Numbered from the stretch's first letter, positions 16,713 through 27,093 are shown. The stretch is DNA of 64,000 bases from Streptomyces sp. A3M-1-3 (GCF_024213665.1 NZ_JANAVP010000004.1:1-64000); one strand, 5' to 3'. Numbers and translations: made by a program. The notes: generated by a model from the sequence alone, not told the origin.

Positions 16713-16746
16713 GGCCCGTCGGCGCGCGTGCGCGTGCCGACGGGCC
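16713..16746. terminator. terminator after the ABC exporter operon
   Basis: A perfect 11-bp stem GGCCCGTCGGC (16713-16723) with GCCGACGGGCC (16736-16746) and a 12-base GC loop, 19 bases after the exporter stop. There is no T-run, as is usual in Streptomyces. Confidence 0.75.
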
Positions 16747-16818
16747 GGACTCGTTGGTTGGGGCTCCGGTCCGGACGTAGCCTGAAATCGGACGTGCCAC
16801 CCACTCCCGCTTGGCAAG

Positions 16819-17013
16819 GTGATCGTCGTGACACTCGACATCGATCGCATCGCTGAGTCCATCGCCCGCATGGACAACGACGACCTCGGCAAGAGGGCGG
16901 ACCTGCATCCCTCCATGCTGTGGGACTTTCCCGAGGGCAGCGACACCCGCAGGCAGATTGAGGCCCTGCTCGGCCACGTAATCGAGGCACAGGAAGCCTA
17001 CGAACGCCGCTGA
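16819..17013 (+). CDS. conserved-looking small acidic protein
   Basis: A 64-residue helical protein (LDIDRIAESIARMDNDDLGK, then a Trp-containing MLWDFPEGSDT segment and a C-terminal helix EALLGHVIEAQEAYERR). GTG at 16819, or GTG at 16828 nine bases later, could start it. No recognised domain. Codon bias is good and the frame is bounded by a terminator upstream, so I consider it a real gene of unknown function. Confidence 0.6.
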   Translation: MIVVTLDIDRIAESIARMDNDDLGKRADLHPSMLWDFPEGSDTRRQIEALLGHVIEAQEAYERR

Positions 17014-17105
17014 GCGCGGTGCCCGCCGCCGGCCCAGGCCGTGAACCGGCGGCCGAAGCACTACGCTCGGTTTGTACGGATATTTGCCCAACCGAGGAGG
17101 CGTCC

Positions 17106-17261
17106 ATGAGCCAGTACGACGAGTATTCGACTCCGTCGCAGGCCGAGGGCGAGCGGCTGGAAGAGGACATGGATCCGGGCGAGGAGCGGCACCCCGCGAC
17201 GATGCGGACCACGCCGTCCCAGGCGGAGGGTGAGCGCCGGGCGGAGGAGGACGAGAGCTGA
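17106..17261 (+). CDS. 51-residue acidic protein with duplicated TPSQAEGER motif
   Basis: ATG at 17106 behind GAGGAGG gives a highly acidic, probably disordered 51-residue protein. The nonapeptide TPSQAEGER occurs twice (about residues 9-17 and 38-46), each followed by Glu/Asp-rich sequence. No known domain. Longer upstream starts exist but lack a ribosome site. It lies convergent to the sigma factor gene with only 64 bases between. Confidence 0.7.
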   Translation: MSQYDEYSTPSQAEGERLEEDMDPGEERHPATMRTTPSQAEGERRAEEDES

Positions 17262-17291
17262 CAGGGCTGACAGGGGTGACAGGGGTGACAG
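17259..17291 (+). repeat. 9-bp tandem repeat between convergent genes
   Basis: TGACAGGGC, TGACAGGGG, TGACAGGGG, TGACAG: 3.7 copies beginning at the stop codon of the small acidic protein gene. Each unit carries a TGA, so stops occur in one frame. Confidence 0.7.
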
Positions 17292-17325
17292 CTGATCAGG
17301 TCAGACCCGCGCACGCGGGCCGGAC

Positions 17326-18444
17326 CTAGTCCAGGTAGCCGCGGAGCTGGTCCGCGAAGGCGTGGTCGCGCAGCTTGTTGAGGGTCTTGGACTCGATCTG
17401 CCGGATGCGCTCACGGGTCACCCCGAAGATCCGGCCGATCTCCTCCAGCGTGCGGGGCCGACCGTCCGCCAGGCCGTAACGCAGCTGCACCACCTTGCGT
17501 TCGCGCTCGCCGAGGGTGGAGAGCACAGCCTCCAGGTGCTCACGCAGCAGCAGGAACGCGGCGGACTCGACCGGGGACGCGGCGTCGCCGTCCTCGATCA
17601 GGTCGCCGAGCGCGACATCGTCCTCCTCGCCCACCGGGGCGTGCAGGGACACCGGTTCCTGGGCGAGGCGCAGGACTTCGCTGACCCGCTCGCCGGAGAG
17701 GTCGAGCTGGCCGGCGACCTCCTCGGGCGTGGGCTCGTACCCGCGCTCCTGGAGCATCCGGCGCTGCACCCGTACGACCCGGTTGATCAGCTCGACCACA
17801 TGGACCGGGACGCGGATCGTGCGGGCCTGGTCGGCGAGGGCGCGGGACATGGCCTGGCGGATCCACCAGGTCGCGTACGTCGAGAACTTGTAGCCGCGGG
17901 CGTAGTCGAACTTCTCCACCGCCCTGATCAGGCCGAGGTTTCCCTCCTGGACCAGGTCGAGCATGGTCAGGCCGCGGCCGACGTACCGCTTGGCAACGGA
18001 GACGACCAGGCGGAGGTTGGCCTCGATCAGTCGGCGCTTGGCCATCCGGCCCATGACGACCAGGCGGTCGAGGTCGACGGCGAGCTGGGAGTCGAGGTCG
18101 GGGGTGCTGCTCAGCTTCTCCTCGGCGAAGAGTCCGGCCTCGACCCTGCGGGCGAGGTCCACCTCCTCGGCGGCGGTGAGCAGCGGAATGCGGCCGATCT
18201 CGCGCAGGTACTGGCGGAAGAGGTCGGAGGAGGGCCCTCCGGTGTCGGGGCGGCCACGCGGCTCCGGCCGCTCCGCCCGCTCCTCCACCGGTTCGTCCAC
18301 CGGTTCCTCCGCGACGACTTCGGCCGCGGCCGCAGCCGGTTCCGCCTGCGTGGCTTCGGGCCGGTGAACGGTCCGGCTGCGCGGTGGGACTGCCGTGGCG
18401 ATGTCGGTCAGGGTCTGGGTCTGGGTCTGGGTCTGGGTCTGCAC
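17326..18444 (-). CDS. hrdA: principal-type RNA polymerase sigma factor (Hrd family)
   Basis: Sigma-70 group 1/2 protein of about 372 residues. Region 1.2 is [20 protein letters not shown]; 2.3/2.4 is [20 protein letters not shown]; region 3 [18 protein letters not shown]; 4.2 [20 protein letters not shown]. The start chosen is GTG at 18444, preceded by GGAGG at 8 bases; an open frame continues upstream without a comparable site. This start puts five Gln-Thr repeats at the very N-terminus. Region 1.1 is replaced by a Pro/Glu/Ala-rich linker. The position beside dnaG and the sequence fit HrdA, a non-essential principal-like sigma factor of Streptomyces; hrdC or hrdD cannot be excluded by eye. 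Confidence 0.9.
   Translation of the reverse strand: MQTQTQTQTQTLTDIATAVPPRSRTVHRPEATQAEPAAAAAEVVAEEPVDEPVEERAERPEPRGRPDTGGPSSDLFRQYLREIGRIPLLTAAEEVDLARRVEAGLFAEEKLSSTPDLDSQLAVDLDRLVVMGRMAKRRLIEANLRLVVSVAKRYVGRGLTMLDLVQEGNLGLIRAVEKFDYARGYKFSTYATWWIRQAMSRALADQARTIRVPVHVVELINRVVRVQRRMLQERGYEPTPEEVAGQLDLSGERVSEVLRLAQEPVSLHAPVGEEDDVALGDLIEDGDAASPVESAAFLLLREHLEAVLSTLGERERKVVQLRYGLADGRPRTLEEIGRIFGVTRERIRQIESKTLNKLRDHAFADQLRGYLD
18411..18440 (-). repeat. GGGTCT hexanucleotide repeat at the sigma factor N-terminus
   Basis: Five exact GGGTCT copies (AGACCC on the coding strand) encode QTQTQT just after the chosen GTG start. The tract ends at the start codon side next to the ribosome site and could vary in length by slippage without shifting the frame. 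Confidence 0.85.
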
Positions 18445-18660
18445 GGGGGCGACCTCCAGGGTGATCGCTGCCGGTTCGGGGGCGTGCGGCAGCGGGACGG
18501 TTGCGGCCGAGCCGCCTTCCGTCCCGTACAAGTTGAGCGGATCCGCGGGAAGATCCGGTCCCTGCTCCAGCGACCGGCCGCGCTCCGAGGACTCAGGCAC
18601 CGGAACCCAGTGTGGGGTACGACACATCGCCGCCACGAGGGGCGTGCGGTGACTTTTTGA

Positions 18661-18780
18661 AGCCGGTTCGTGACCGGGCGGATACGCGGGGGCGGCCACA
18701 CGGGGGCCATGCCGGGGGTCCGGGGGTTGCCCCCGGGAGACCGCAGCGAAGCCGGTCCGTGACCGGGCGGATACGCGGGG
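18661..18780 (+). repeat. 31-bp direct repeat, two copies
   Basis: A 31-base unit beginning AGCCGGTTCGTGACCGGGCG (18661-18691) recurs at 18750-18780 with one mismatch, 89 bases apart, in the dnaG/sigma intergenic region. It looks like a segmental duplication enclosing the terminator-like hairpin at 18720. Confidence 0.75.
18720..18736 (-). terminator. REP-like hairpin downstream of dnaG
   Basis: CCGGGGG (18720-18726) pairs with CCCCCGG (18730-18736) around TTG. It lies 50 bases past the dnaG stop on the same strand. The flanking sequence CGGGGGTCCGGGGGTTGCC closely resembles the element inserted in dusB, so it may be a dispersed repeat serving as a terminator. Confidence 0.6.
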
Positions 18781-18787
18781 CCGACCG

Positions 18788-20686
18788 TCAGAGCGCGTCG
18801 GCGCCGCGGTTGCGCAGGGACTGGCCGTACTGCTGGAGCACCCACAGCTCGTTCTGTACGGCCGTCAACTGCTCGGGGTCGCCGTGGCCGCCGAGGCGGG
18901 CCAGGCTGCCCTGAACGTCGCGGATACGGCGGTCCAACGCGCGCAGGCGGACCTGGACGAGCTGGACGCCCGCGTACGCCTCGTCCACGTGCTTGGAGTG
19001 GATCGCCTCGACCGCGAGCTCGGTGACCATCGCGCGCACGGTGTCGTTCGGCGCCGCCTCCCTGACCCGGGCCAGGTAGTCCTCCGCGCCCTGGGCCGCG
19101 CCGCCGGCCTCCTCGATGCACTGGCGGACCGCGGCGTACGGCGGGGCGGTGAACTCGTCGATGCCGTACGCGTCGAAGGCCGGGGAGACCAGCTCCGGAC
19201 GCTGGAGGGCGAGCTTGAGCAGCTCCCGCTCGGTCCGGTGTGCGGGGCTGCGCAGATTCAGCGCGGGGCCGGACACCGCCGCGGGCTGCTGCTGACCGTA
19301 CGGCTGGGGGCCGCGCTGCGACGCGGGGGCAGCCGGGCCCCGGCCGCCACGGTCCCGGGCCCAGCGGGCCAGTTGGGCCACCCGCTTGACGACGAACTGG
19401 GTGTCCAGGATGCCGAGCATGCCCGCGAGCTGCACGGCGGACTCGTGCTGGATGGCGATGTTCTTGATGTGGGCGACGATCGGCGCGGCCTCGTCGAGCG
19501 CGGCGGCCCGCCCGGCCGGGGTGTCCAGGTTGTGCCGGTCCACGACATGACGAATGGCGAACTCGAACAGCGGTGTACGGGACTCCACCAGCTTCGCCAC
19601 CGCCGGGTCCCCCTCCGCGAGCCGCAGGTCGCAGGGGTCCATGCCGCCGGGCGTGATCGCGATGGACGTCTCGGCGGCGAACTTCTGGTCGTCCTCGAAG
19701 GCACGCAGGGCCGCCTTCTGGCCGGCCGCGTCACCGTCGAAGGTGAAGACGACCTCGGCGCCGGAGTTGTCCATCAGGAGCCGGCGGAGGATCTTGATGT
19801 GGTCGCCGCCGAAGGCCGTACCGCAGGTGGCGATGGCGGTCGTGACGCCGGCCAGGTGGCAGGCCATGACGTCGGTGTAGCCCTCGACGACGACGGCCCG
19901 GCTGGTCTTGGCGATGTCCTTCTTCGCCAGGTCGATACCGTACAGAACCTGGGACTTCTTGTAGATCGCGGTCTCGGGGGTGTTGAGGTACTTCGGACCG
20001 TTGTCGTCGTCGCGGAGCTTGCGCGCGCCGAAGCCGACGACCTCGCCGGTGATGTCGCGGATCGGCCACATCAGCCGGCCCCGGAAGCGGTCGATGGGCT
20101 TTCCGCTGCGGCTGTCCTGGGCGAGGCCGGAGAGGATCAGCTCCTTGTCGCTGAAGCCCTTGCCGCGCAGGAAGCGGGTGAGGTGGTCCCAGCCGGCCGG
20201 GCTGTAGCCGACGCCGAAGTGCGTGGCCGCGGCCTGGTCGAAGCCGCGCCCGGCCAGGAACTTGCGGCCGATCTCGGCCTCGGCGCAGTCGAGCTGCTCG
20301 ATGTAGAACTGCGCGGCGGCCCGGTGCGCCTCGACCAGCCGGATGCGCTCGCCGCGCTGGCTGCCGGGGTTGTAGCCGCCCTCTTCGTACCGGAGCGTGA
20401 TGCCGGCCGTGCCGGCCAGCCGCTCGACCGCCTCCGAGAAGGAGAGGTGGTCGATCTTCATGATGAAGTCGAGGGTGTCGCCGCCCGCCTGGCAGCCGAA
20501 GCAGTGGTAGAGGCCCTTGCTCGGGCTGACCTGGAAGGACGGCGACTTCTCGTCGTGGAACGGGCACAGGCCCTTGAGGTTGCCGCCGCCCGCGTTGCGC
20601 AACTGCAGGTACTCGGACACGACGGCGTCGATCGGGACCGCGTCCCGGACCGCCTTCACGTCGTCGTCGTTGATCCTGCCTGCCAC
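18788..20686 (-). CDS. dnaG: DNA primase
   Basis: A 632-residue primase that makes RNA primers at the replication fork. The N-terminal CHC2 zinc ribbon is visible as [13 protein letters not shown] with [11 protein letters not shown] (Cys-His-Cys-Cys). The catalytic TOPRIM core follows, with [10 protein letters not shown] and the Asp-rich [15 protein letters not shown] variable Pro/Gln-rich linker (around 465-490) leads to the C-terminal helicase-binding domain. Length is typical of actinobacteria. It is upstream of the sigma factor gene on the same strand, echoing the dnaG-sigma pairing of the classical macromolecular synthesis operon, but the genes are separated by 340 bases with a hairpin. 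Confidence 0.97.
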   Translation of the reverse strand: MAGRINDDDVKAVRDAVPIDAVVSEYLQLRNAGGGNLKGLCPFHDEKSPSFQVSPSKGLYHCFGCQAGGDTLDFIMKIDHLSFSEAVERLAGTAGITLRYEEGGYNPGSQRGERIRLVEAHRAAAQFYIEQLDCAEAEIGRKFLAGRGFDQAAATHFGVGYSPAGWDHLTRFLRGKGFSDKELILSGLAQDSRSGKPIDRFRGRLMWPIRDITGEVVGFGARKLRDDDNGPKYLNTPETAIYKKSQVLYGIDLAKKDIAKTSRAVVVEGYTDVMACHLAGVTTAIATCGTAFGGDHIKILRRLLMDNSGAEVVFTFDGDAAGQKAALRAFEDDQKFAAETSIAITPGGMDPCDLRLAEGDPAVAKLVESRTPLFEFAIRHVVDRHNLDTPAGRAAALDEAAPIVAHIKNIAIQHESAVQLAGMLGILDTQFVVKRVAQLARWARDRGGRGPAAPASQRGPQPYGQQQPAAVSGPALNLRSPAHRTERELLKLALQRPELVSPAFDAYGIDEFTAPPYAAVRQCIEEAGGAAQGAEDYLARVREAAPNDTVRAMVTELAVEAIHSKHVDEAYAGVQLVQVRLRALDRRIRDVQGSLARLGGHGDPEQLTAVQNELWVLQQYGQSLRNRGADAL

Positions 20687-20720
20687 GCCAGAAGTGTACG
20701 GGCGTGCGCCGACACTCCCG

Positions 20721-21983
20721 TCAGCCTCCGAGAGACTCCAGCGGTACGGCCGGATCCGCGAGCCGGTCGGGATCGACCTGCCCGCCGGAGCGGATCAGCC
20801 GCTGGATGGACTCGGCGACGTCCCAGACGTTGACGTTGAGCCCGGCGAGCACCCGGCGGTCCTTCAGCCAGAAGGCGATGAACTGCCGCTTTCCGACGTC
20901 TCCGCGCAGGAGCACCTGGTCGTACGTGCCGGGGGGCGCGTAGCCGGAGTATTCGAGCCCTACGTCGTACTGGTCCGAGAAGAAGTACGGGATCCGGTCG
21001 TACGCGACCGCCTGGCCCAGCATCGCGCGCGCCGCCGCCGGTCCGCCGTTCAGCGCGTTGGCCCAGTGCTCGACGCGCAGCCGCACGTCGAGCAGCGGGT
21101 GGTGGGCGGCGGCGACGTCGCCGGCCGCGAAGATGTCGGGGTCGGAGGTGCGCAGGCTCGCGTCCACGGCGATTCCGCCACCGTGCGCCCGGTCGACGAG
21201 GGCGAGGCCGGCGGCCTCGGCGAGCGCCGTCCGGGGCGCGGCGCCGATGGCGGCGAGGACGTGGTGCGCGGGGTGCTCCTCTCCGTCGTCGGTACGGACC
21301 GCCAGGACCATGCCGTCCTGGCCGGTGATCTCGGTGAGGCGGGCGCCGAAGTGGAAGCGGACGCCGTGCTCGCCGTGCAGATCGGTGAACAGCTGGCCCA
21401 GCTCGGGCCCGAGCACGGCGTGCAGGGGTGTGGGCTCCGGCTCGACGACGGTGACCTCGGCCCCGTACCCGCGGGCGGTGGCCGCGACCTCCAGGCCGAT
21501 CCAGCCCGCTCCCGCGATGACGAGATGCCCGTTCTCGCGGCCCAGGGACGCCAGCACGCCGCGCAGCCGTTCGGCGTGTGCGAGCCGGCGCAGATGGTGG
21601 ACGCCCGCGAGGCCGGTGCCCGGGATGTCCAGTCGGCGTGGTTCCGCGCCGGTGGCGAGCAGCAGCCTGTCGTAGTGGATGGCGGTGCCGTCGCCGAGGC
21701 GGACGGACTTGGCCGTGCGGTCGAGCCGGACGGCCGGCAGGCCGAGGTGCAGCTCGACCTCGGAGCGTGCGTACCAGGAGGGCTCGTGGACGAAGACGCT
21801 GTCACGCTCCTCCTTGCCCGCCAGGTAGCCCTTGGACAGCGGGGGGCGTTCGTAGGGGTGGTCGCGCTCGTCACAGATGAGGATCACCCGGCCGGTGAAT
21901 CCCTCGGCCCGGAGGGTTTCGGCGGCCTTGGCGCCCGCGAGCCCCCCGCCGACGATGACGAATGTCCGATGTGCGTCGACCAC
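20721..21983 (-). CDS. FAD-dependent NAD(P)H oxidoreductase (ferredoxin reductase-like)
   Basis: A 420-residue two-dinucleotide-fold flavoprotein. The FAD motif is VIVGGGLAGAKAAETLR at the N-terminus; RPPLSKGYLAGKEE and LLLATGAEPRR are typical of the rubredoxin/ferredoxin reductase class; the NAD-binding VIAGAGWIGLEVAATARGYG is near residue 145; DIFAAGDVAAAHHP closes the FAD site. A C-terminal reductase domain follows (YFFSDQYDVGLEYSGYAPPG). It probably passes electrons from NAD(P)H to a ferredoxin, as in P450 or dioxygenase systems, but no such partner is adjacent. It is transcribed away from the regulator at 22160. Confidence 0.9.
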   Translation of the reverse strand: MVDAHRTFVIVGGGLAGAKAAETLRAEGFTGRVILICDERDHPYERPPLSKGYLAGKEERDSVFVHEPSWYARSEVELHLGLPAVRLDRTAKSVRLGDGTAIHYDRLLLATGAEPRRLDIPGTGLAGVHHLRRLAHAERLRGVLASLGRENGHLVIAGAGWIGLEVAATARGYGAEVTVVEPEPTPLHAVLGPELGQLFTDLHGEHGVRFHFGARLTEITGQDGMVLAVRTDDGEEHPAHHVLAAIGAAPRTALAEAAGLALVDRAHGGGIAVDASLRTSDPDIFAAGDVAAAHHPLLDVRLRVEHWANALNGGPAAARAMLGQAVAYDRIPYFFSDQYDVGLEYSGYAPPGTYDQVLLRGDVGKRQFIAFWLKDRRVLAGLNVNVWDVAESIQRLIRSGGQVDPDRLADPAVPLESLGG

Positions 21984-22159
21984 TTGATGCCTCCTCGCCG
22001 GGGATCCGGGGCCCGCGGCGTCAGCCGCTCATGCAAGGGTCCCCGGACGAACACAGCCGTGCCGCCACATGTGAGCGTCCCGCACCGAGCGTGATGCGGG
22101 AAGGGGGAGTGGACCGATCAGGTCACACGCGGTGCGGCAGGTGTTCGAGGGCGGCAGGC

Positions 22160-23023
22160 ATGGCGATGACCCGCGAGCACTCCCCCGTGGAGCGCCCCGC
22201 AGGCCACCGGAGCGGGGGACAGCAGGTACGGGCGGCGCTCGCCGCCAAGCAAGCTGACCGGACGGCGGCCGCGCTGATGCGGATCGCGCCGAGCGCCGTG
22301 TACTTCCCGGACTTCCTGACGCCGGGGCGCGGCACGGCGGAGCTGGAGACCGGGCTCGACCTGGTCGCGGCCACGCCGAAGCGCCGGCCGGCGGAGGAGC
22401 TCGGCCGGATGTTCACCGGCGGGCCGGGCGAGGCGCCGGTCCCGGCGGGGGTCCGCCGACTCGCCGTGGCCGTGGAGCCGTACCTGCCCGCGATCCGCGC
22501 CGCCATGGCCGCCGACCGGCCGGTGCGGGCGGAGGCCGCGCTGGAGGCGGGGCCGGACGGGCTGCTGGAGAGCTACCAGCCGCAGCTGATGTGGCGCCAC
22601 GGGGTGCTGGAGTCGTCGTATCCGGTGGATCGGGAGCTGAAGCTGCGCGGCCGCTCCCTCACCCTGATCCCGTCGTTCTTCTGTGTCCGGCGTCCGGTGG
22701 CGCTCGCCGACGAGGAGCTGCCGCCCGTGCTGGTGCACCCCCTCGCGCCGGAGCCCGGCTGGCTGGAGCGGTCGGCCGCTGACCCGGCCGAGCTCCCGGT
22801 CGGGCAGCTGATCGGGGTGACCCGGGCGCACGTACTCGAAGCGCTGGAACATCCACGGACCACCGGCCAGTTGGCGGCGGCGCTGCGGGTCACGCTGTCG
22901 ACCGCGAGCCGCCACGCGACCGTGCTGCGGGAGGCCGGTCTCGTCGCGTCCGCGCGGCGCGGGAATTCGGTGGTGCACATCAGGAAGAAGCTGGGCGACG
23001 CGCTGATGAACGGCGTGCTGTGA
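22160..23023 (+). CDS. winged-helix (ArsR-like) transcriptional regulator, N-terminally short
   Basis: A 287-residue protein related to the regulator at 40146-41153: both share a YFPDFLTP segment, [54 protein letters not shown] and a C-terminal helix-turn-helix ([18 protein letters not shown], then RRGNSVVH). The DNA-binding domain is therefore C-terminal. Relative to the paralogue it lacks about 45 N-terminal residues (the IHFTGVDLARVRM part), and I cannot find that stretch in another frame just upstream. The ATG at 22160 has a weak GAGGG site. Its last 44 bases overlap the convergent dgt gene. Target unknown; the divergent flavoprotein gene is the obvious candidate. Confidence 0.8.
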   Translation: MAMTREHSPVERPAGHRSGGQQVRAALAAKQADRTAAALMRIAPSAVYFPDFLTPGRGTAELETGLDLVAATPKRRPAEELGRMFTGGPGEAPVPAGVRRLAVAVEPYLPAIRAAMAADRPVRAEAALEAGPDGLLESYQPQLMWRHGVLESSYPVDRELKLRGRSLTLIPSFFCVRRPVALADEELPPVLVHPLAPEPGWLERSAADPAELPVGQLIGVTRAHVLEALEHPRTTGQLAAALRVTLSTASRHATVLREAGLVASARRGNSVVHIRKKLGDALMNGVL

Positions 23024-24299
23024 GCCTCGCGTGCAGGGAGCGGGCCGAGGCGTCCGTCAGTACGGAGATCTGGTCGACGACCACCCGCTTGCGGGCCCGG
23101 TCGTCGGGCGCCTCGTCGAACAGCGCGCGGAACTGCGGATCCAGGCCCTCGGGGGCGCGGGCCGTCAGCGCCTCGGCCAGTTCGGCGAGGACGATCCGCT
23201 GGTCCGCGCGCAGCCGCTCCTGCTCGTCGCGCTGCATGACGTAGCGGTCGGCGACGGCTTTGAGGACCGCGCACTCGTTGCGGGCCGCGCGGGGGACGAC
23301 GAGCTCGGCTTCGTACCGGGTGAGCCGGCCGGAGCCGTACGCCTCACGGGTCGCCCCCTCCGCCGCCAGGCAGAACCGGCCGATGAGCTGGCTCGTCGCG
23401 TCCTTCAGCCTGGCCTGGGCGACGGCCGAGCCGTCGTACCCGTGCGGCCACCACTCCTGCTCCAGGAGCCGGTCGAGTGCCTCGCGCAGCTCTTCCGGAT
23501 CGGTGTCCTGCGGTACGTACCTGCCGATCGCGACCGTGTAGATCTCCCGGCGCTCGGGCTCGGCGAGGAGGAGGTTGGGATCGAGGTGGCCGGCGTGCAG
23601 GCCGTCCTCGACGTCGTGCACGGAGTACGCGACGTCGTCCGACCAGTCCATGACCTGGGCCTCGAAGCACTTGCGGTGCTCGGGGGCGCCCTGCCGGAAC
23701 CACTCGAACACGGGCAGGTCGTCCTCGTACACCCCGAACTTCACGGAGTACGGCTCGGTGGGGTGCCCGCCGCGGGGCCAGGGGTACTTGGTGGCGGCGT
23801 CCAGGACGGCGCGGGTGAGGTTGAGCCCCACGCTGACCAGCTCGCCGGACTGCTCGGAGCGCACGAACCGCTTGGGCTCGATACGGGTCAGGAGGCGCAG
23901 CGACTGGGCGTTGCCCTCGAAGCCGCCGCAGTCCTTGGCGAAGTCGTTGAGCGCCTGCTCGCCGTTGTGGCCGAAGGGCGGGTGGCCCATGTCGTGGGAG
24001 AGGCAGGCCGTCTCGACCAGATCGGGATCGCAGCCGAGGGCCGCGCCCAGTTCCCGGCCCACCTGGGCGCACTCCAGCGAGTGCGTCAGCCGGGTGCGCG
24101 GGCTGGCGTCCCAGTCCTGGTGGCTGATTCCGGGCGTGACGACCTGGGTCTTGCCGGCCAGGCGGCGCAGCGCGGCGGAGTGCAGCACGCGGGCGCGGTC
24201 GCGCTGGAAGGCGGTGCGGCCGGGACGTTTGTCGGGCTCGGCGGCCCAGCGTTCGGTGGCGGACGGGTCGTAGGGCGGATCGTAAGGGGTGCCTTCCAT
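22980..24299 (-). CDS. dgt: deoxyguanosinetriphosphate triphosphohydrolase-like protein
   Basis: A 439-residue HD-domain dNTPase that hydrolyses dNTPs to the nucleoside and triphosphate. The metal-binding His and HD pair are visible in [15 protein letters not shown] and [32 protein letters not shown] near the N-terminus and [13 protein letters not shown] are family segments. Length and order are typical of the actinobacterial type 2 subfamily. It limits nucleotide pools and sits close to dnaG, as is common. Its 3-prime end overlaps the convergent regulator by 44 bases. Confidence 0.95.
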   Translation of the reverse strand: MEGTPYDPPYDPSATERWAAEPDKRPGRTAFQRDRARVLHSAALRRLAGKTQVVTPGISHQDWDASPRTRLTHSLECAQVGRELGAALGCDPDLVETACLSHDMGHPPFGHNGEQALNDFAKDCGGFEGNAQSLRLLTRIEPKRFVRSEQSGELVSVGLNLTRAVLDAATKYPWPRGGHPTEPYSVKFGVYEDDLPVFEWFRQGAPEHRKCFEAQVMDWSDDVAYSVHDVEDGLHAGHLDPNLLLAEPERREIYTVAIGRYVPQDTDPEELREALDRLLEQEWWPHGYDGSAVAQARLKDATSQLIGRFCLAAEGATREAYGSGRLTRYEAELVVPRAARNECAVLKAVADRYVMQRDEQERLRADQRIVLAELAEALTARAPEGLDPQFRALFDEAPDDRARKRVVVDQISVLTDASARSLHARLTARRSSARRPASS

Positions 24300-24336
24300 G
24301 CCCCGACGTTAACCGGAGCCGATGACAATTGGACGG

Positions 24337-25290
24337 TCAGGCCGTAGCCAGTTCGCGCCGGGTCTGCGCTACCGCCCCGGTCAGCGCTTCGTCGTAACGG
24401 TGCAGGAGCAGCCGGGCCAGGGCCGGATGCGCACCGAGCGGGGCGGAGGCGATCCAGGGCGCGCGCTCGGCGCACTGGGTGGCGAACCGTCCCGGCGCGG
24501 CGAAGTACGACGCCACGGCCACCCGGTGGCGGCCACGGGCGGTGAGCGCGCGCACCGCCTCGGGGACGGTGGGGGAGGCGGCGGAGGCGTAGGCCGGCAG
24601 CACCGGTATTCCGCCGAGTCGTTCGCTGAGCATCTCCGCCGTACGGCGGGTGTCGGCGGCGGACTCCGGGTCGCGGGATCCGGCGGCGGCCAGGACGACG
24701 CCGGCCCCGCTCGGCGCCCGCTGCCCGTCCGGCCAGCCGGCCTCGACGAGCCGGGCGTACAGCGCCTCGACGAGCAGCGGATGCGGGCCGAGCGGCCGCG
24801 CGATGCGGGTGTGCAGGCGGGGGGCGGCGGCCGCGGCCTGCGGAAGGTCCTGCTTGACGTGGTAGCCACGGCTGAGCAGGAGGGGCACGAGGACGGCCCG
24901 GCCGATGCCGCCGGTGCCGGTGCCGATGCCGGTGCCGCCGGTGCTGAGTGCGGCGAGGGTGTCCGGCAGAAGCGGCTCGTTCAGCTCGATGTGCCCGAGG
25001 CGTACGGAAAGCTGCGGCCGCAGCTCGCGGACCCGCTCGAGGAGCGCGGTAACCGTGCGAAGCGCCTGCGGATCGCGGCTGCCGTGAGCGACGACGACCA
25101 GGGTGGGCGAGGGCATGGGCCTACGGGTTCCGTTCAGATGGACGTGGCTGAGCTGGCTGCCGAGCTGGGTGGTGATCCGGCTGAGCAGTTGCGCGGTGGT
25201 GTCGAGGGGGCTGCTGAGTGGGCTGTCGGGGGGACTATCGAGGAGACTGTCGAGGGGCAGGGACTCGCGAAGGTGTGCCGACTCCGTCAT
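24337..25290 (-). CDS. sirohydrochlorin chelatase (CbiX/SirB family)
   Basis: A 317-residue protein with two tandem CbiX half-domains: the first starts VVVAHGSRDPQALRTV with the metal-binding His, the second VVLAAAGSRDPESAADT without that His, as in actinobacterial fused chelatases. It inserts Fe2+ (or Co2+) into sirohydrochlorin; siroheme is the prosthetic group of the NirB nitrite reductase encoded 9 kb away. A low-complexity leader (DSLLDSPPDSPLSSPLD) of about 58 residues precedes the domain. An internal ATG at 25116 (MPSPTLVVVAHG) would give a normal-length enzyme, so the true start is uncertain. Confidence 0.85.
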   Translation of the reverse strand: MTESAHLRESLPLDSLLDSPPDSPLSSPLDTTAQLLSRITTQLGSQLSHVHLNGTRRPMPSPTLVVVAHGSRDPQALRTVTALLERVRELRPQLSVRLGHIELNEPLLPDTLAALSTGGTGIGTGTGGIGRAVLVPLLLSRGYHVKQDLPQAAAAAPRLHTRIARPLGPHPLLVEALYARLVEAGWPDGQRAPSGAGVVLAAAGSRDPESAADTRRTAEMLSERLGGIPVLPAYASAASPTVPEAVRALTARGRHRVAVASYFAAPGRFATQCAERAPWIASAPLGAHPALARLLLHRYDEALTGAVAQTRRELATA

Positions 25291-25397
25291 GAACCGATCC
25301 TGACGCCCGGAGGTTGCCGGGTCATTGCGCGAGAGTGACGGGTGTTTTCCAGCGCCTCACGGATGGGGGTGGGGGCGCGTGCGGGGGCCTTCGGGCG

Positions 25398-25650
25398 CGG
25401 GGTAACCCGGGGCCGCCCGGCTTGAGAGTCTGGCGGGCCCCGTCTCCCTGTAAAGGGCACTCCCTCCGGTCGCGTCGCTGCGCGATTCCGCTTCGCTGCA
25501 CCCTTGACAGTGAGCCGTGTCCCGCTGCTGCGGATAGACGTCGGGCGGCCCCGGGGAGCGGGGCCCCATCGAGCTGCTCGGGCGGCCGGGCTTCGTTCAG
25601 TGGCGGTCGGCCGGTGGGTGGGCGAGTAGGGGCCCGGCCCGGCTCAACGG
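25398..25650 (+). repeat. ~250-bp dispersed repeat, copy A (inverted relative to copy B)
   Basis: From CGGGGTAACCCGGGGCCGCC through the segment GTCTCCCTGTAAAGGGC and GCCCCGGGGAGCGGGGCCCC, this non-coding stretch matches the complement of about 38590-38845 at roughly 85-90% by eye. It fills most of the gap between the chelatase and the DUF218 gene. Open frames across it look spurious. It may be a dispersed Streptomyces repeat, a structured RNA or a decayed mobile element. Confidence 0.8.
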
Positions 25651-25728
25651 CCGCCGCCCACCGAACCGTTTCGGGCTGGTTCGCGTCTGATCGTTTTGAG
25701 GGCTGCTCAGATCACAAGGGAGACATCC

Positions 25729-26419
25729 ATGCGCAAGCTGCGGTTGCCACGCGTGCACTTCCGGCTTCGGCCGGCCGGCGCGGCGGCGCGCCGTGCAGGG
25801 CCTGATGCTGGGGTGCGTGCTCGCGCTGCTGCCGTCCGCCTGGACCCATGTCGTCGCCGCCGACCGCATGCACAGCACCGCCACCGCACCGGCGACCGAC
25901 GTCGCCGTCGTCTTCGGGGCCGGGCTGTGGAAGGGCAGACCGACGCCGTACCTCGCGCACCGGCTCGACGCCGCCGCCGAGCTCTACCGGCAGGGCAAGG
26001 TCAAGGTCGTACTGGTGACGGGGGACAACGGACGGGTGGAGTACGACGAGCCGGACGCGATGCGCGCGTACCTCGCGGCACGCGGCGTGCCGGACGGGCA
26101 GATCGTCAGCGACTACGCCGGCTTCGACACCTGGGACTCCTGCGTCCGGGCCAAGGAGATCTTCGGAGTGAACCGGGCGGTGCTCATCAGCCAGGGCTTC
26201 CACATCCGCCGGGCGATCGCGCTCTGCCGGGCCGCGGGCGTCGAGTCGTACGGGATCGGTGTCGCGGCCGTGCACGACGCGACGTGGTACTACGGCGGCG
26301 CCCGTGAGGTCATCGCGGCCGGCAAGGCGGCGCTGGATGCGGCGGTCAAGCCCGAGCCCCGCTTCCTCGGACCGGAGGAACCCGGCGTCAGTGAGGCACT
26401 TGCCACGCACGAGCGCTGA
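25729..26419 (+). CDS. SanA/YdcF-type (DUF218) membrane protein, possible N-terminal frameshift
   Basis: The main frame (GTG at 25793 onward, 208 residues) has one hydrophobic segment (LMLGCVLALLPSAW) followed by the DUF218 domain: VAVVFGAGLWKGRPTPYLAHR, VLVTGDNGRVEYDEPDAM, YAGFDTWDSCVRA and LISQGFHIRRAIALCRA. Family members influence envelope permeability and vancomycin sensitivity. A well-placed start, ATG at 25729 behind GGGAGA, encodes MRKLRLPRVHFRLRP in another frame, which looks like the natural basic N-terminus. Joining the two needs a one-base shift near 25785-25793. Either the gene starts at GTG 25793 or a frameshift or sequencing error is present. Confidence 0.8.
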
Positions 26420-26516
26420 CAGGACGGGACGGCTCTGGCAGACTGACGCGGCCAGCAGCGATATGCCGAATAGGCATATCCCTTTCTGTACGACCTGACC
26501 GTAAGAGGTGTGAGTC

Positions 26517-27063
<547 letters not shown>

Positions 27064-27093
27064 GACGCGACAGGAGAGCGGCGTACCGGGGGC

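Noticed and set aside
18411..18440. CRISPR-like repeat
   Set aside because: Simple in-frame hexanucleotide repeat without spacers.
24337..25116. CbiX gene as part of a cobalamin cluster
   Set aside because: No other cobalamin genes are present; the siroheme role fits the neighbouring nirB better.
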